Positions 1-15,391 are shown, counted from the stretch's first letter. The stretch: DNA of 64,000 bases from Streptomyces sp. ICBB 8177 (GCF_003144095.1 NZ_NSKH01000003.1:1-64000), one strand, 5' to 3'. Numbers and translations are program-made. Notes: generated by a model not told the origin, from the letters alone.

Positions 1-70
1 GGAAGCTAAGCCTTTCAGCGCCGATGGTACTGCAGGGGGGACCCTGTGGGAGAGTAGGACGCCGCCGAAC
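1..70 (+). rRNA. rrf: 5S ribosomal RNA, 3' part
   Basis: The window opens inside a 5S rRNA gene. The sequence matches the streptomycete 5S 3' half from memory: the stretch around CTAAGCCTTTCAGCG, then GATGGTACTGC, and the 3' end near GTAGGACGCCGCCGAAC. The 5' part lies outside the window, so the 16S-23S-5S operon must be just upstream on the same strand. The exact 3' end is uncertain by a few bases. Confidence 0.93.
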
Positions 71-78
71 AATTCTTC

Positions 79-124
79 AGCCGCTGGCCTGTGATGGTAT
101 TCCGTCACAGGCCAGCGGCTTTTT
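79..124 (+). terminator. Rho-independent terminator of the rRNA operon
   Basis: A perfect 16-bp inverted repeat (79-94 with 105-120) encloses a 10-nt loop and is followed by TTTTT at 120-124. It sits directly after the 5S rRNA, as expected for an rrn terminator. Confidence 0.9.
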
Positions 125-217
125 CGCGTTTTCATCATCCCTCGTTCATCCGCTGCTTCTCCCCAGATCGTCATGTGCCGCCAACCTGGCGGTCCCAACT
201 CGACTGGAGGTGCGGGC

Positions 218-1171
218 GTGAAGCCGAGCGGCAGCGTGATCGAGGGATCGTTGGTGGCCGCGTTCGAGCGCGAGGTCGCGGAGCTGGTGGGAGGCAGGAT
301 CTGCGTGGCGGTGGACGAGGGGCGGTCCGCCCTGGCGCTCGCGCTCTCCGCTCTCGGCGTGGCCCGCGGTGACGAGGTGGTCGTCCCCTCCTACGCCCCC
401 GTGGGCGCCGCGGACGCGATACGCCTGGTCGGCGCCGTCCCCGTCTTCGCGGACATCGACCCCGTGACGTACTGCCTGGACCCGGAAGCCGTGGCCGCCG
501 TGCTGTCTCCGCGTACCGTCGCCGTAGTGGCGGCCCATCAGTTCGGGCATCCTGCCGCGATGCGGGAGCTGGGGGAGCTGGCCGAGCGGCACGGGGTGGC
601 GCTGTTGGAGTACGCCTCCAGGGCCTACGGAGCCGCGCTGGACGGTCAACTCGTCGGCACCTTCGGCCTGATGGCGGTCTTCGGCTTCGGGGTCGCCACG
701 CAGGACGCGGAATTGGCCCGCAGGCTGCGCGGCCTGCGCACCGGAGACGCGGTGCCGGCGGAGGAATCGGCGGCCGTGGCGCGCGGCGAGCTCGAACGCG
801 TCGCCGGATTTACCGCCCGACGCCGGGCCAACGCCAGGGTCTTCGACTCCGCGCTGACCGGCGTCCTGCCCCCGCACGCCGCCGAGGGCACGCGGCACGT
901 CTACCAGCGCTACGTGGTCCGGGTTCCGGGCAACGGCCGGCCCGACCGGGACGCGTTCGCCAAGGCGCTGGCCGCCCGCGGGGTGGACGCGGCGGTCCCG
1001 GTGACCACCCCTGTGCACCGGTTGCCCGCGTACCGCAGCGGCGCGCACCTGCCGCACACCGAGCGCGCCGCCGCCGAGACCCTCTCGCTGCCGGTGCACC
1101 CGATGCTGACCGAACGCGAGGTGGAGCGCGTCGTCCAGGCCTGCAACGCGCTCGGCGGACTGCTGGGGTGA
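218..1171 (+). CDS. DegT/DnrJ/EryC1/StrS-family protein lacking the PLP lysine
   Basis: The 317-residue protein has the fold of sugar aminotransferases: an N-terminal helix region, a GDEVVVPSY motif, a PVFADIDP motif and a DegT-like HGVALLE-ASRAYGA segment. In family members that last segment is followed by a loop ending in the Schiff-base lysine (FSF-x4-K-N) and a glycine-rich turn. Here the chain goes directly from VFGFGV to ATQDAELARRLRGL, so about 13 residues including the lysine are absent, in frame. It is therefore probably not an active transaminase. The GTG at 218 was chosen because GGAGG (206-210) lies 7 nt upstream; an earlier in-frame ATG at 173 has no such site. It stands alone between rRNA and tRNA genes. 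Confidence 0.8.
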   Translation: MKPSGSVIEGSLVAAFEREVAELVGGRICVAVDEGRSALALALSALGVARGDEVVVPSYAPVGAADAIRLVGAVPVFADIDPVTYCLDPEAVAAVLSPRTVAVVAAHQFGHPAAMRELGELAERHGVALLEYASRAYGAALDGQLVGTFGLMAVFGFGVATQDAELARRLRGLRTGDAVPAEESAAVARGELERVAGFTARRRANARVFDSALTGVLPPHAAEGTRHVYQRYVVRVPGNGRPDRDAFAKALAARGVDAAVPVTTPVHRLPAYRSGAHLPHTERAAAETLSLPVHPMLTEREVERVVQACNALGGLLG

Positions 1172-1209
1172 GCTGGGCGGATGCGGTCCCGAAGCGCTCC
1201 CCGAGCGCT

Positions 1210-1239
1210 TCCAACGGGCTCGTACACCAGCCCGTTGGA
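1210..1239 (+). terminator. hairpin after the DegT-like gene
   Basis: An 11-bp perfect inverted repeat (1210-1220 with 1229-1239, 8-nt loop) starts 38 bp after the stop of the DegT-like gene. There is no U tract, which is usual for actinobacterial terminators. Confidence 0.6.
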
Positions 1240-1289
1240 CGGATTTCCGACTTGGCCGGGGAATGGGCTACGATCCTCTTCGTCGGCGC

Positions 1290-1365
1290 GCCCCAATAGC
1301 TCAGTCGGCAGAGCGTCTCCATGGTAAGGAGAAGGTCTACGGTTCGATTCCGTATTGGGGCTCCA
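1290..1365 (+). tRNA. tRNA-Thr (anticodon GGT)
   Basis: A full cloverleaf can be drawn. The acceptor stem is GCCCCAA (1290-1296) paired with TTGGGGC (1355-1361), followed by discriminator T and an encoded CCA (1363-1365). The anticodon stem TCTCC/GGAGA encloses the loop ATGGTAA with anticodon GGT at 1323-1325. The T arm contains GGTTCGATTCC. GGT reads ACC and ACT threonine codons. A TACGAT -10 box at 1269-1274 is a plausible promoter element. Confidence 0.97.
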
Positions 1366-1370
1366 GCGAA

Positions 1371-1407
1371 CGAAGGCCCTCACCGGTTCAACTGGTGGGG
1401 GCCTTCG
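1371..1407 (+). terminator. terminator after tRNA-Thr
   Basis: An inverted repeat with CGAAGGCCC at 1371-1379 and GGGCCTTCG at 1399-1407, plus partly paired inner arms, lies immediately after the tRNA gene. It can also serve the convergent phosphatase gene on the minus strand. Confidence 0.7.
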
Positions 1408-1459
1408 GCATGTTCGGAAGTTTCAGAGAAGGGGGGAAGCTGAAGCCCTCCCCCCTTCG

Positions 1460-4360
1460 TCAGTCGGCCTTGTGGCCCGAGACGCGCAGCGTCAGGATGG
1501 CCATGTCGTCCGAGGGCGCGTCCGCCGCGAAGCGCTCGACGGCACGCTGCACGCGGGCCGCGACGGCGCCCGCCGTCAGGCCGGTGCACTGGGCCAGGAC
1601 GTCCGCGAGACCGTCGTCGCCGAGCATGCGGGAACCCTCGCGGCGCTCGGTCACGCCGTCAGTGACGCACAGCAGCACGTCGCCGGTCTCCAGCCGTACC
1701 GTCTGCTCGTACAGCTCCAGGTCCTCCAGTACGCCCAGCAGCGGCTGCGGTTCCGCGGCCGGGTCCACCGTGCCGTCCTGGCGCAGGCGCAGCGGCAGCG
1801 GGTGGCCCGCGCAGACCACCTTGAGTTCAGCGCTGCCGTCCGGCTGCGGCCACAGCTCGCCGTAGAGCAGGGTCAGGAAGCGGCTGCGGGCGCCCTCGTC
1901 GAGGATGGCCGCGTTGAGCCGCTCCAGGACGGCGGGGCCGCTGAAGCCCTCGCGGGCGAGCAGGCGCAGCGCGTGGCGGGCGAGGCCGGTGACGGCGGCG
2001 GCCTCCGGGCCGGTGCCGCACACGTCGCCGATGGCGAAGCCCCAGCAGCCCTCGCGGATCGGGAAGAGGTCGTAGAAGTCGCCGCCGACCTCGTTGCCCT
2101 CGCCCTGCGCCTGGTAGATGACCTCGACCTCGACACCGGGGATCTGCGGCAACTCCGGGGGCAGCAGGCTGCGTTGGAGCGACTGGCTGATCGCGGTGCG
2201 CTCGGAGTACAGGCGCGCGTTGTCCAGGGCGAGCGCGGCGCGGCGGGAGAGGTCCTCGGCGAGTTCCAGGATCTCCTGGCGGAAGCGTTCGTCGGAGGGC
2301 TTGCCGAGGGTGAGCATGCCGATGACGCGGTTGCGGGCGACCAGCGGAAGGACGACCGTTTCTCCTCCGACGGCTGACGCCGTGGCGTGCGCGCCGGTGC
2401 CGGTGGCCGGGCGGCCCGCCTCGGCCAGGCCCAGGCTGCGCAGGGAGGCGCGCAGGGCCGTTGAGTTGGCGGCCCGGGAGGGCGCGGTCCAGGTGCGGGC
2501 GCCCGGGGTCGGGTCGGGGGAGGGCGGGTCGATGCGGGAGAGCAGGGCCTTGAGGCCGTCGATGCGGTCCTCGTCCTCGTGCAGGACGAAGGCGAGTTCG
2601 GGCTCCGACTGCTCGGCGATGGTGTAGACGGCGCACCAGCTGGCCAGCGTCGGCACCGTCATCTGGGCCATCAGCGCCAGCGTCTGGTCCCGCTCCAGCG
2701 TTCCGGCCAGCAGGTCGGAGGCCTCGACGAGGAACGACAGCGAGCCGCGCCGCAGCCGCTCCAGCTCGGTCAGCCGGGCGCTCTCGACGGCGAGCGCGAT
2801 CCGGTCGGCGGCGAACTGCAGCCGCAGCGCCTCCTCGTTGCCGTAGCGTCCAGGTGTCTCGGCGGCCACGCCCAGGGAGCCGGTGAGGCGCCCCTCGACC
2901 TTCAGCGGAACGGTGACGACCGAGCGCATCCCGGTGCCGGCCAGCAGCGGCACGGCGCCGGGGGCGGCGCTGAGGTCCTCGTGGACGGCGGGCATCCGGG
3001 CGCTGCCGTACCGGCCGGTGCCGGCCTCGACGGGGACGCGCGCGAAGCGCTGCCGGGAGGAGGGCAGGCCGGTGGAGGCGCGGACCTCCAGTTCCGTCTC
3101 GTCGTCGGTGGCGAGCAGCAGGTAGGCGGAGTCGCCGTCGAGCATGTCGCGGGCCCGCTCGACGGTGCGCTGGAGCAGCCCGTCGAGGTCGTCGGGGGCG
3201 GGTGAGCCGATGAAGACCTCGAAGGGGTCGGCGGCCTTGCCGCGGTCGGTGGGCACCGAGTCCTGCGCGGGCACCCTTACCGGGCTGGCCAGCACCGCGC
3301 GCTCGTGGTCGCGCACCAGCAGGCAGACGGTGGACGGCTCGCCGTAGGTGTCGCGGACCCGCAGGTGGGAGCCGTAGACCGGCTGGACCTTGCCGTCGGC
3401 GTCGCGGACGCCGTACGAACCCTCCCAGCGCGACAGGCGCAGCGCCTCGGCGAGGCCGAAGCCGGTGCCGGGGGTCTGCGGCCAGGCGGTCAGGTCGCCG
3501 AACGGCTCGCCGACCACCGTGCCCGCGGTGTGCCCGAACAGCGCCGCGGCGTCGTCGTTCCAGCTGGTGACGGTGGCGTCGTGGGCGACCTGGACGACGG
3601 CGACGCGGACCTGGCTGTCGGCGAGCGGCAGGGCGGCGGCGGGCAGCGCCGGGCCCGCGGCGCGGGTGCCCGCCGGGCGCTGCGGCAGGTCGAGCTGGAA
3701 CCACACCTGCTTGTGGGTGGCCGCGTACTCCACGCCCCAGCGGGCGGCGAGCGCCGAGCACAGGATCAGGCCGCGGCCGCCCTCGCGGTCGGGGGAGGCG
3801 GCGGCTTCGGGGGGCTCGTGCAGCGGCACCTCGCGCTCGGGGTAGCGGTCGGCGACCTCGATGCGCACGGCCGTCGGCAGGCGCAGGCACAGCACGTCGG
3901 CGGCGGTGCCGGCGTGCACGACGGCGTTGGTGACGAGTTCGCTGGTCAGGACGACCGCGTCGTCGACGATGTCGCCGAAGCCCCAGCCCTGGAGGGTGTC
4001 GCGGACGAAGGCGCGAGCGGCGGCGACCGAGCGTCCGATGGGCTCGAAGGTGGCGGCTGCCCGCGCGGTGATCACTTGGCTCCTCTTGTGTCGCTGGTCA
4101 CTCGTCGGCCGGTTGCCCGCGGCTGCGTCCTCGGCGTCGTCGCTGTGCGCGGTCCCCTCGTCGCCGTGCGCGTCGCCGTCGCGCCGGGGCGACGGTGGGG
4201 GCGGGTCGGCCGCCGCGGGGGGCGCAGGGACGGTCGGCGCGCTCTCGCCGGGCGCCGGTGCGCGCGATGGGCGGACGTGCGCCCGCGACGCCTCGGGACC
4301 GCCGTCGGCGGTCCCGGCCGGTGCCGGGAGACGTTCCCGTCCGGCGCTCTGCTCGCGCAT
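1460..4360 (-). CDS. multidomain SpoIIE-type PP2C phosphatase with anti-sigma-like ATPase, PAS and GAF domains
   Basis: The 966-residue protein is a cytoplasmic partner-switching regulator that likely dephosphorylates an anti-anti-sigma factor. A disordered Pro/Ala/Asp-rich stretch (about 1-95) precedes an RsbW-like HATPase (about 98-223, N box ELVTNAVVHA near 141-150 and a GGRGL turn). A PAS domain follows (about 250-358, with NDDAAALFG), then one or two GAF domains (about 395-720). The C-terminal SpoIIE/PP2C phosphatase (about 735-960) keeps the metal-binding aspartates in GGDFYD, GDVCGTG, TDGVTE and DDMAIL. ATG 4360 follows GGAGGG by 10 nt; an upstream in-frame TTG at 4411 is less likely. 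The gene is divergent from osaA. No transmembrane segment is seen. Confidence 0.92.
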   Translation of the reverse strand: MREQSAGRERLPAPAGTADGGPEASRAHVRPSRAPAPGESAPTVPAPPAAADPPPPSPRRDGDAHGDEGTAHSDDAEDAAAGNRPTSDQRHKRSQVITARAAATFEPIGRSVAAARAFVRDTLQGWGFGDIVDDAVVLTSELVTNAVVHAGTAADVLCLRLPTAVRIEVADRYPEREVPLHEPPEAAASPDREGGRGLILCSALAARWGVEYAATHKQVWFQLDLPQRPAGTRAAGPALPAAALPLADSQVRVAVVQVAHDATVTSWNDDAAALFGHTAGTVVGEPFGDLTAWPQTPGTGFGLAEALRLSRWEGSYGVRDADGKVQPVYGSHLRVRDTYGEPSTVCLLVRDHERAVLASPVRVPAQDSVPTDRGKAADPFEVFIGSPAPDDLDGLLQRTVERARDMLDGDSAYLLLATDDETELEVRASTGLPSSRQRFARVPVEAGTGRYGSARMPAVHEDLSAAPGAVPLLAGTGMRSVVTVPLKVEGRLTGSLGVAAETPGRYGNEEALRLQFAADRIALAVESARLTELERLRRGSLSFLVEASDLLAGTLERDQTLALMAQMTVPTLASWCAVYTIAEQSEPELAFVLHEDEDRIDGLKALLSRIDPPSPDPTPGARTWTAPSRAANSTALRASLRSLGLAEAGRPATGTGAHATASAVGGETVVLPLVARNRVIGMLTLGKPSDERFRQEILELAEDLSRRAALALDNARLYSERTAISQSLQRSLLPPELPQIPGVEVEVIYQAQGEGNEVGGDFYDLFPIREGCWGFAIGDVCGTGPEAAAVTGLARHALRLLAREGFSGPAVLERLNAAILDEGARSRFLTLLYGELWPQPDGSAELKVVCAGHPLPLRLRQDGTVDPAAEPQPLLGVLEDLELYEQTVRLETGDVLLCVTDGVTERREGSRMLGDDGLADVLAQCTGLTAGAVAARVQRAVERFAADAPSDDMAILTLRVSGHKAD

Positions 4361-4619
4361 CTCGCGGCACCCCTCCGCTGCCCAGGTGTACGCCCGGCCG
4401 TCGGCGGGCAACCGGATGCCAGGTTACTTACCCACCCAGGCGCCGTGTGCGCCGGTTGCGGGTGTTTTCCGTCGGATCGTTGTGGTCGCTCGTACGCGAT
4501 TCCGTGGCCGATGCGCTCGAACCGTTATGGCCGGACAGGTGCATGGTGAAACACTGGGAACGCCTTGGGCAGGGGCAAGAGCCAGGGCACGACGAGTACG
4601 ACCCTCCGGGAGGGACACG

Positions 4620-10058
<5,439 letters not shown>

Positions 10059-10350
10059 CGCGCCGGGCACGGACCGTGGAGCCTATGACGGTCCGGTGAC
10101 GAGTGCATGAGAGCGCGGTGAGATTGCGCCGCCGCGTCACTCGGCGTGCCCGCGAGGGTGTGAGAGTGCGTGATGCGGGGAACCTTCTGGTCTCCCGCTA
10201 CGTTTTTGCTACGTGCACAGTGACATGGCGGTGACAGGGTGTGGCGAACGACAGGGTGCGGCTACCATGACCGGCACAAGGACGGGCGGCGTTCAGGAGT
10301 CGTCCCTGGGGGCGGCGCCCGGCGTGATACCGGGTCGAGGAGGGCGGGCC

Positions 10351-11037
10351 ATGGTGCAGAAGGCCAAGATCCTCCTGGTCGATGACCGGCCGGAGAATCT
10401 GCTGGCGTTGGAGGCCATCCTCTCCGCGCTCGATCAGACGCTGGTGCGGGCATCGTCCGGGGAGGAGGCGCTCAAGGCGCTGCTCACCGACGACTTCGCG
10501 GTGATCCTTCTGGACGTGCAGATGCCCGGCATGGACGGGTTCGAGACCGCCGCGCACATCAAGCGCCGCGAACGCACCCGCGACATCCCGATCATCTTCC
10601 TGACCGCCATCAACCACGGTCCCCACCACACCTTCCGCGGCTACGCGGCGGGCGCGGTGGACTACATCTCCAAGCCGTTCGACCCGTGGGTCCTGCGCGC
10701 GAAGGTCTCGGTCTTCGTCGAGCTGTACATGAAGAACTGCCAGCTGCGTGAGCAGGCTGCGCTGCTGCGGCTCCAGCTGGAGCAGGGCGGCCAGTCCGGC
10801 GCGGCGGGCGGCAAGGAACCGGCCGGGCTGATCGCCGAGCTGTCCGCGCGCCTGGCGGCGGTCGAGGAGCAGGCGGAGGCGCTCACCAAGCAGCTCGACG
10901 ACTCCGCCGACGCGGCGGCGGTGGCGACCGCGGCGCACCTGGAGCGCAAGCTGACCGGGCTGCGGCGGGCGCTGGACGCGCTGGAGCCGGGCACGGACGG
11001 TGGCGGAAGCGGCCCGACGGTGCCGCCGCAGGGCTGA
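10351..11037 (+). CDS. osaB: OsaB-type response regulator (receiver plus coiled coil)
   Basis: The 228-residue protein has a receiver domain (about residues 1-125) with the acidic pair in LLVDDRPEN, the phospho-acceptor aspartate in VILLDVQMPGMDG, a conserved T in FLTAI and the lysine in YISKPF. A Leu/Glu/Ala-rich coiled coil follows (about 130-220). There is no DNA-binding domain, so output is presumably by protein interaction. It lies downstream of osaA on the same strand and is its likely relay partner; the S. coelicolor gene is needed for growth and differentiation at high osmolarity. ATG 10351 follows GAGGAGG (10337-10343) by 7 nt. The 292-bp gap after osaA suggests its own promoter. Confidence 0.92.
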   Translation: MVQKAKILLVDDRPENLLALEAILSALDQTLVRASSGEEALKALLTDDFAVILLDVQMPGMDGFETAAHIKRRERTRDIPIIFLTAINHGPHHTFRGYAAGAVDYISKPFDPWVLRAKVSVFVELYMKNCQLREQAALLRLQLEQGGQSGAAGGKEPAGLIAELSARLAAVEEQAEALTKQLDDSADAAAVATAAHLERKLTGLRRALDALEPGTDGGGSGPTVPPQG

Positions 11038-11282
11038 GGCCCCCGGCGGCTTCCCGTGCGCGGGCGGCTTCCCGTAGGAAGTCGGCTTGTCTCGCGCAGG
11101 CGTCGTGCGCTGACGAGGTGTCTTCGGGCGCGTCGGCGGGCGCCCGGTCGGCGGGCCCGTACTCCGTACGGGTGGGGTACTCGTTCCCCACACACGCTTG
11201 ACGGCGTGTCATCTCGACACGCCTGTACGGCGACACGAACGGGCGAAGGGTGCGCCTCGTAGGCCTCCCCGGCAAGCGGCGG

Positions 11283-11295
11283 TAACCTCGGCACC
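11283..11295 (+). promoter_or_regulatory. -10 box of a leaderless ftsK promoter
   Basis: TAACCT at 11283-11288 is followed by 7 nt and then the ftsK ATG. No Shine-Dalgarno sequence precedes the ATG. This geometry puts the transcription start at or next to the start codon. Confidence 0.55.
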
Positions 11296-14127
11296 ATGGC
11301 TTCACGTACGTCCGGCAAGGGCTCAAGCAGCGCTGCGGCGCCAGCGAAGCGCGCCGGGCGCACCAGCGGCACCGCGAAGAAGGCATCCGCACGCCCGGCC
11401 AAGAAGGCGGCGCCCGCCGCGCGGAGGGCGCCCGCGAAGAAGGCGGCCCCCAAGGCGGCGCCCAGGCCCGCCCCGAGTCCGACCAACGGCGTCTACCGCC
11501 TGATCCGTGCCGTCTGGCTGGGCTTCGCGCACAGCGTCGGCGCGGTCTTCCGCGGCGTCGGGCGCGGTGCCCGCGGCCTGGACCCGGCGCACCGCAAGGA
11601 CGGCCTCGCCCTGCTGCTGCTCGGCCTGGCACTGGTCACCGCCGCCGGCACGTGGTCCAACCTGAGCGGCCCGGTCGGCGACCTCGTCCAGATGATCGTG
11701 ACCGGCGCCTTCGGCCGCCTCGACCTGCTGGTGCCGATACTGCTGGTCGTCGTGGCGATCCGGCTGATGCGGCACCCGGAGCAGCCGGAGGCCAACGGAC
11801 GCGTCGTCATCGGCCTTTCCGCGCTGCTCGTCGGCGTCCTCGGGCTGGTCCACATCGGTTGCGGCGCGCCCGGCCGGGGCCAGGGCGAGGAGGCGATGCG
11901 CGCGGCGGGCGGGCTGATCGGCTGGGCCGCCTCCAAACCCCTGCTGTTCACCGTGGGTTCGGCGCTGGCGGTGCCGCTGCTGTTGCTGGTCGCCGTCTTC
12001 GGGCTGCTGGTGGTCACCGCCACGCCGGTCAACGCCATCCCGCGCAGGCTCCGCGAGGCCGGCACCCGCCTGGGGCTGTACGAGCCGCCGCTCGCCGAGG
12101 AGACCGCGGGCGCCGGGGGGCCGGTGCCGTACGGCGACGAGGGGGCCGAGGCGGAGCAGGACGCGGACGCGCCGGTGGCGCCCCGCGCCGCCTCCGCCCG
12201 CAGGGGCCGCCGCACCGCGCCCCCGTCCGACGACCCCGAGGCCATAGAGGTCGCCGAACTCGGCAAGCGCCGCAAGGGCCGCAAGGGGCAGGACCCCGAC
12301 GCCGCGACCGGCGGGCCGGCCGTACCGGACTTCACCAAGCGTGACCCGGACGCGGTCGACGTGGCCGCGGCGGCGGCCGCAGCACTGGACGGCGCGGTGC
12401 TGCACGGCGTCCACCCCTCGCCGGTCGTGGCGGACCTCACCAGTCGCATCAGGACCAAGGAGGCCGCCTCCGCCGCCACCGGCGAGGCCGAGGGTGCCCT
12501 CGACGCCTCGGGTGCGGTGCCCGCGGCCCGCGACGAGCGCCCGGGCGCCACCGACGGGCGCCCCGGCACCGTGCCCGACCTGACCAAGCAGCCGTCGCCG
12601 CCCCCGGCCGACGCGCTGCCGCCGCGCGCCGAACAACTCCAGCTGTCCGGCGACATCACCTACGCGCTGCCCTCGCTCGACCTGCTGGAGCGCGGCGGCC
12701 CGGGACGTACCCGCAGCGCCGCCAACGACGCCGTGGTCGCGGCGCTCAGCAACGTCTTCACCGAGTTCAAGGTGGACGCCTCGGTCACCGGTTTCAGCCG
12801 GGGCCCGACCGTCACCCGCTACGAGGTGGAGCTGGGCCCCGCGGTCAAGGTCGAGCGGATCACCGCGCTGGCCAAGAACATCGCGTACTCCGTCGCCAGT
12901 CCGGACGTGCGGATCATAAGCCCGATCCCGGGCAAGTCGGCCGTGGGCATCGAGATCCCCAACTCCGACCGGGAGATGGTCAAGCTCGGAGACGTGCTGC
13001 GCTCGGCCGACGCGGCGGGCGAGGACCACCCGATGACGGTCGGCCTCGGCAAGGACGTCGAGGGCGGCTACGTGATGGCCAACCTCGCCAAGATGCCGCA
13101 CGTGCTCGTCGCCGGCGCCACCGGCTCCGGCAAGTCGTCCTGCATCAACTGCCTGATCACCTCGATCATGGCGCGGGCCACGCCGGACGAGGTGCGCATG
13201 GTGCTGGTCGACCCCAAGCGCGTCGAACTGACCGCGTACGAGGGCATCCCGCACCTGATCACCCCGATCATCACCAACCCCAAGAAGGCCGCCGAGGCGC
13301 TGCAGTGGGTCGTGCGCGAGATGGACCTGCGCTACGACGACCTGGCCGCCTACGGCTACCGGCACATCGACGACTTCAACGCGGCGGTGCGCTCGGGCAA
13401 GGCCAAGCCGCCCGCGGGCAGCGAACGCGAACTGGCCCCGTACCCGTACCTGCTGGTGATCGTGGACGAGCTGGCCGACCTGATGATGGTCGCGCCGCGC
13501 GACGTCGAGGACGCGATCGTGCGCATCACACAGCTCGCGCGGGCGGCCGGCATCCACCTGGTGCTCGCCACCCAGCGGCCCAGCGTCGACGTGGTGACCG
13601 GCCTGATCAAGGCCAACGTCCCGTCCCGGCTGGCGTTCGCCACCTCCTCGCTCGCCGACAGCCGGGTCATCCTGGACCAGCCCGGCGCCGAGAAGCTCAT
13701 CGGCAAGGGCGACGGGCTGTTCCTGCCGATGGGCGCGAACAAGCCGATCCGGCTCCAGGGCGCGTTCGTCACCGAGGACGAGGTCGCGGCCGTCGTCGAC
13801 CACTGCAAGGCGCAGCTGACGCCCTCGTACCGGGACGACGTGACCGCGGGCGGCGGCCCCAAGAAGGAGATCGACGAGGAGATCGGCGACGACCTCGACC
13901 TGCTGTTGCAGGCGGCGGAGCTGGTGGTGTCCACGCAGTTCGGCTCGACCTCGATGCTCCAGCGGAAGCTGCGGGTGGGATTCGCCAAGGCGGGCAGGCT
14001 CATGGACCTGATGGAGTCACGCGACATCGTGGGACCGAGTGAGGGGTCCAAGGCCCGCGACGTCCTGGTCAAGCCCGACGAGCTGGACGGCGTGCTGGCG
14101 GTCATCCGGGGGGACGCCCAGGGCTAG
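11296..14127 (+). CDS. ftsK: DNA translocase FtsK/SpoIIIE
   Basis: FtsK is a septal DNA pump that clears chromosomes from closing septa, in Streptomyces during sporulation septation. The 943-residue protein has a basic Lys/Ala-rich N terminus (about 1-70), several hydrophobic segments (about 95-245), a variable acidic linker, and the RecA-like motor. The motor carries Walker [10 protein letters not shown] near residues 608-616 and Walker [13 protein letters not shown]. The C-terminal gamma winged helix (about 866-938, [16 protein letters not shown]) reads DNA polarity sequences. The length is normal for actinobacteria. It is followed by the RodZ-like gene on the same strand. Confidence 0.97.
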   Translation: MASRTSGKGSSSAAAPAKRAGRTSGTAKKASARPAKKAAPAARRAPAKKAAPKAAPRPAPSPTNGVYRLIRAVWLGFAHSVGAVFRGVGRGARGLDPAHRKDGLALLLLGLALVTAAGTWSNLSGPVGDLVQMIVTGAFGRLDLLVPILLVVVAIRLMRHPEQPEANGRVVIGLSALLVGVLGLVHIGCGAPGRGQGEEAMRAAGGLIGWAASKPLLFTVGSALAVPLLLLVAVFGLLVVTATPVNAIPRRLREAGTRLGLYEPPLAEETAGAGGPVPYGDEGAEAEQDADAPVAPRAASARRGRRTAPPSDDPEAIEVAELGKRRKGRKGQDPDAATGGPAVPDFTKRDPDAVDVAAAAAAALDGAVLHGVHPSPVVADLTSRIRTKEAASAATGEAEGALDASGAVPAARDERPGATDGRPGTVPDLTKQPSPPPADALPPRAEQLQLSGDITYALPSLDLLERGGPGRTRSAANDAVVAALSNVFTEFKVDASVTGFSRGPTVTRYEVELGPAVKVERITALAKNIAYSVASPDVRIISPIPGKSAVGIEIPNSDREMVKLGDVLRSADAAGEDHPMTVGLGKDVEGGYVMANLAKMPHVLVAGATGSGKSSCINCLITSIMARATPDEVRMVLVDPKRVELTAYEGIPHLITPIITNPKKAAEALQWVVREMDLRYDDLAAYGYRHIDDFNAAVRSGKAKPPAGSERELAPYPYLLVIVDELADLMMVAPRDVEDAIVRITQLARAAGIHLVLATQRPSVDVVTGLIKANVPSRLAFATSSLADSRVILDQPGAEKLIGKGDGLFLPMGANKPIRLQGAFVTEDEVAAVVDHCKAQLTPSYRDDVTAGGGPKKEIDEEIGDDLDLLLQAAELVVSTQFGSTSMLQRKLRVGFAKAGRLMDLMESRDIVGPSEGSKARDVLVKPDELDGVLAVIRGDAQG

Positions 14128-14468
14128 CCAGGCGGCTCGCCGTAGCCCGTTCGTGTCCGGCCCGATGCTCATCCGTAGTACCGGGGTACGGAGAGCGGGG
14201 CAACCCTTCCCGGTGTCGGCGCGTCAAATGGAGGCAGGGAAACCGCATATGGATCCCCCACGGAGCCATAGACGCCGACGGGGCGGGGAAGGCCCATGGA
14301 GGACCGTCGTCCGGCGTGGCGCGCGGTCCGCGACGGACGGCCCCGACATCGCACCGAGGAGGCGGCCCCTGATGGCGGACAAACCCCCACTGCCCGCTTG
14401 CCCCGCTTTCGCCGACCGCCCCTAGACTGAATTTCCAGCAGGTGGCTACACGTTTGAAAGGCGTCCCC
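14128..14468. other. ftsK to rodZ-like intergenic region
   Basis: This 341-bp gap holds no convincing gene. A TAGACT hexamer at 14423-14428 resembles a -10 box for the RodZ-like gene. A 17-codon ORF from ATG 14373 has a GAGGAGG site upstream, but nothing about the peptide is recognisable. Confidence 0.5.
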
Positions 14469-15302
14469 GTGTCCATCGGCAACTCACCGCCCGACGCATC
14501 TTCGACCCCCGACGCACCCCCTTCCGTACCCTCCGTGGGCCGTGCCCTGGCCCAGGGCAGGCTAGACGCCGGCCTGACCGTCGAGGCGATCAGCGCGGTC
14601 ACCCGGGTGCGGGCACCCATCGTGCACGCGATCGAGGGCGACGACTTCTCACGCTGCGGCGGCGACGTCTACGCCCGCGGCCACATCCGCTCGCTGGCCA
14701 AGGCGGTCGGGCTCGACCCGGCGCCGCTGATCGAGCAGTACGACGCCGAGCACGGCGGACGCCCCGCGCCGACGCCGGTCGCCCCGGTCTACGACAAGCA
14801 GAAGATCAGCGCCGAGCCGCGCCGCCCGAACTGGACGGCGGCCATGATCGCGGCGATCGTCGTGGTGGTCGGCTTCGTCGGCTTCACGATGTTCGACGGC
14901 GCGCGCGGCGGAGGCGGCCAGACGGTCGGCGCCCAGGCCTCGCAGAGCACCGCCCCGACCCCGGTGGCCTCGCACCCCGCCAAGCCTCCCACCGCGCCCA
15001 GCGCCGCCCCCAGCAACAGCCCGATCGCGGCGGCGCCCGGCAACAAGGTCGTCGTCAAGCTCACCGCCGACAAGGGCAAGAGCTGGGTGGCCGCCACCAA
15101 CGACGACGGCAAGTCGCTGTTCGAGGGCATGCTCGGCTCCGGCCAGTCCAAGACGTTCACCGACGACAAGCGGGTCTACCTGGTGATCGGCAACGCGGGC
15201 GCGGTCGACATGTTCGTCAACGGCAAGGACCTGGGGCCGGCCGGCTCGGACGGCCAGCTGGTGCGCACCGACTTCACGCCCGGCAACCCGCAGGCGGGCT
15301 GA
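14469..15302 (+). CDS. RodZ-like helix-turn-helix membrane protein
   Basis: The 277-residue protein has an N-terminal HTH_25-type domain (about 20-90, GLTVEAISAVTRVR and YARGHIRSLAKAVG). One transmembrane helix follows at about 120-142 (AAMIAAIVVVVGFVGF), then a Pro/Ala/Ser-rich linker and a C-terminal DUF4115-like beta domain (about 190-275). This is the architecture of the cytoskeletal RodZ family, which links MreB to the cell envelope; a RodZ role here is inferred. GTG 14469 follows GAAAGG by 7 nt; an in-frame GTG at 14442 is the alternative. The gene lies between ftsK and rimO in the same orientation. Confidence 0.82.
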   Translation: MSIGNSPPDASSTPDAPPSVPSVGRALAQGRLDAGLTVEAISAVTRVRAPIVHAIEGDDFSRCGGDVYARGHIRSLAKAVGLDPAPLIEQYDAEHGGRPAPTPVAPVYDKQKISAEPRRPNWTAAMIAAIVVVVGFVGFTMFDGARGGGGQTVGAQASQSTAPTPVASHPAKPPTAPSAAPSNSPIAAAPGNKVVVKLTADKGKSWVAATNDDGKSLFEGMLGSGQSKTFTDDKRVYLVIGNAGAVDMFVNGKDLGPAGSDGQLVRTDFTPGNPQAG

Positions 15303-15379
15303 CGACCGGGGAGGCGGGCGGGGGCCGGGGGTGCGCGGTGCGACGGGCCCTGGCGGGAAACGCGCGGGCGCGGACAAAG

Positions 15380-15391
15380 TAGGCTGAGCCC
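15380..15391 (+). promoter_or_regulatory. -10 box of a leaderless rimO promoter
   Basis: TAGGCT at 15380-15385 lies 6 nt before the rimO ATG, and there is no ribosome-binding site. This predicts a leaderless transcript for the rimO-pgsA-cinA run. Confidence 0.6.

Noticed and set aside
1290-1365. tRNA-Thr as an integration site for a mobile element
   Set aside because: No integrase, no repeated tRNA 3' end and no foreign composition were found nearby.
11323-13803. A long minus-strand open frame opposite ftsK
   Set aside because: Same high-GC shadow effect. The ftsK motor motifs on the plus strand are unambiguous.
14373-14425. A 17-codon ORF with a good ribosome-binding site before the RodZ-like gene
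   Set aside because: The peptide resembles no known leader and no hairpin follows it; chance is the simpler explanation.
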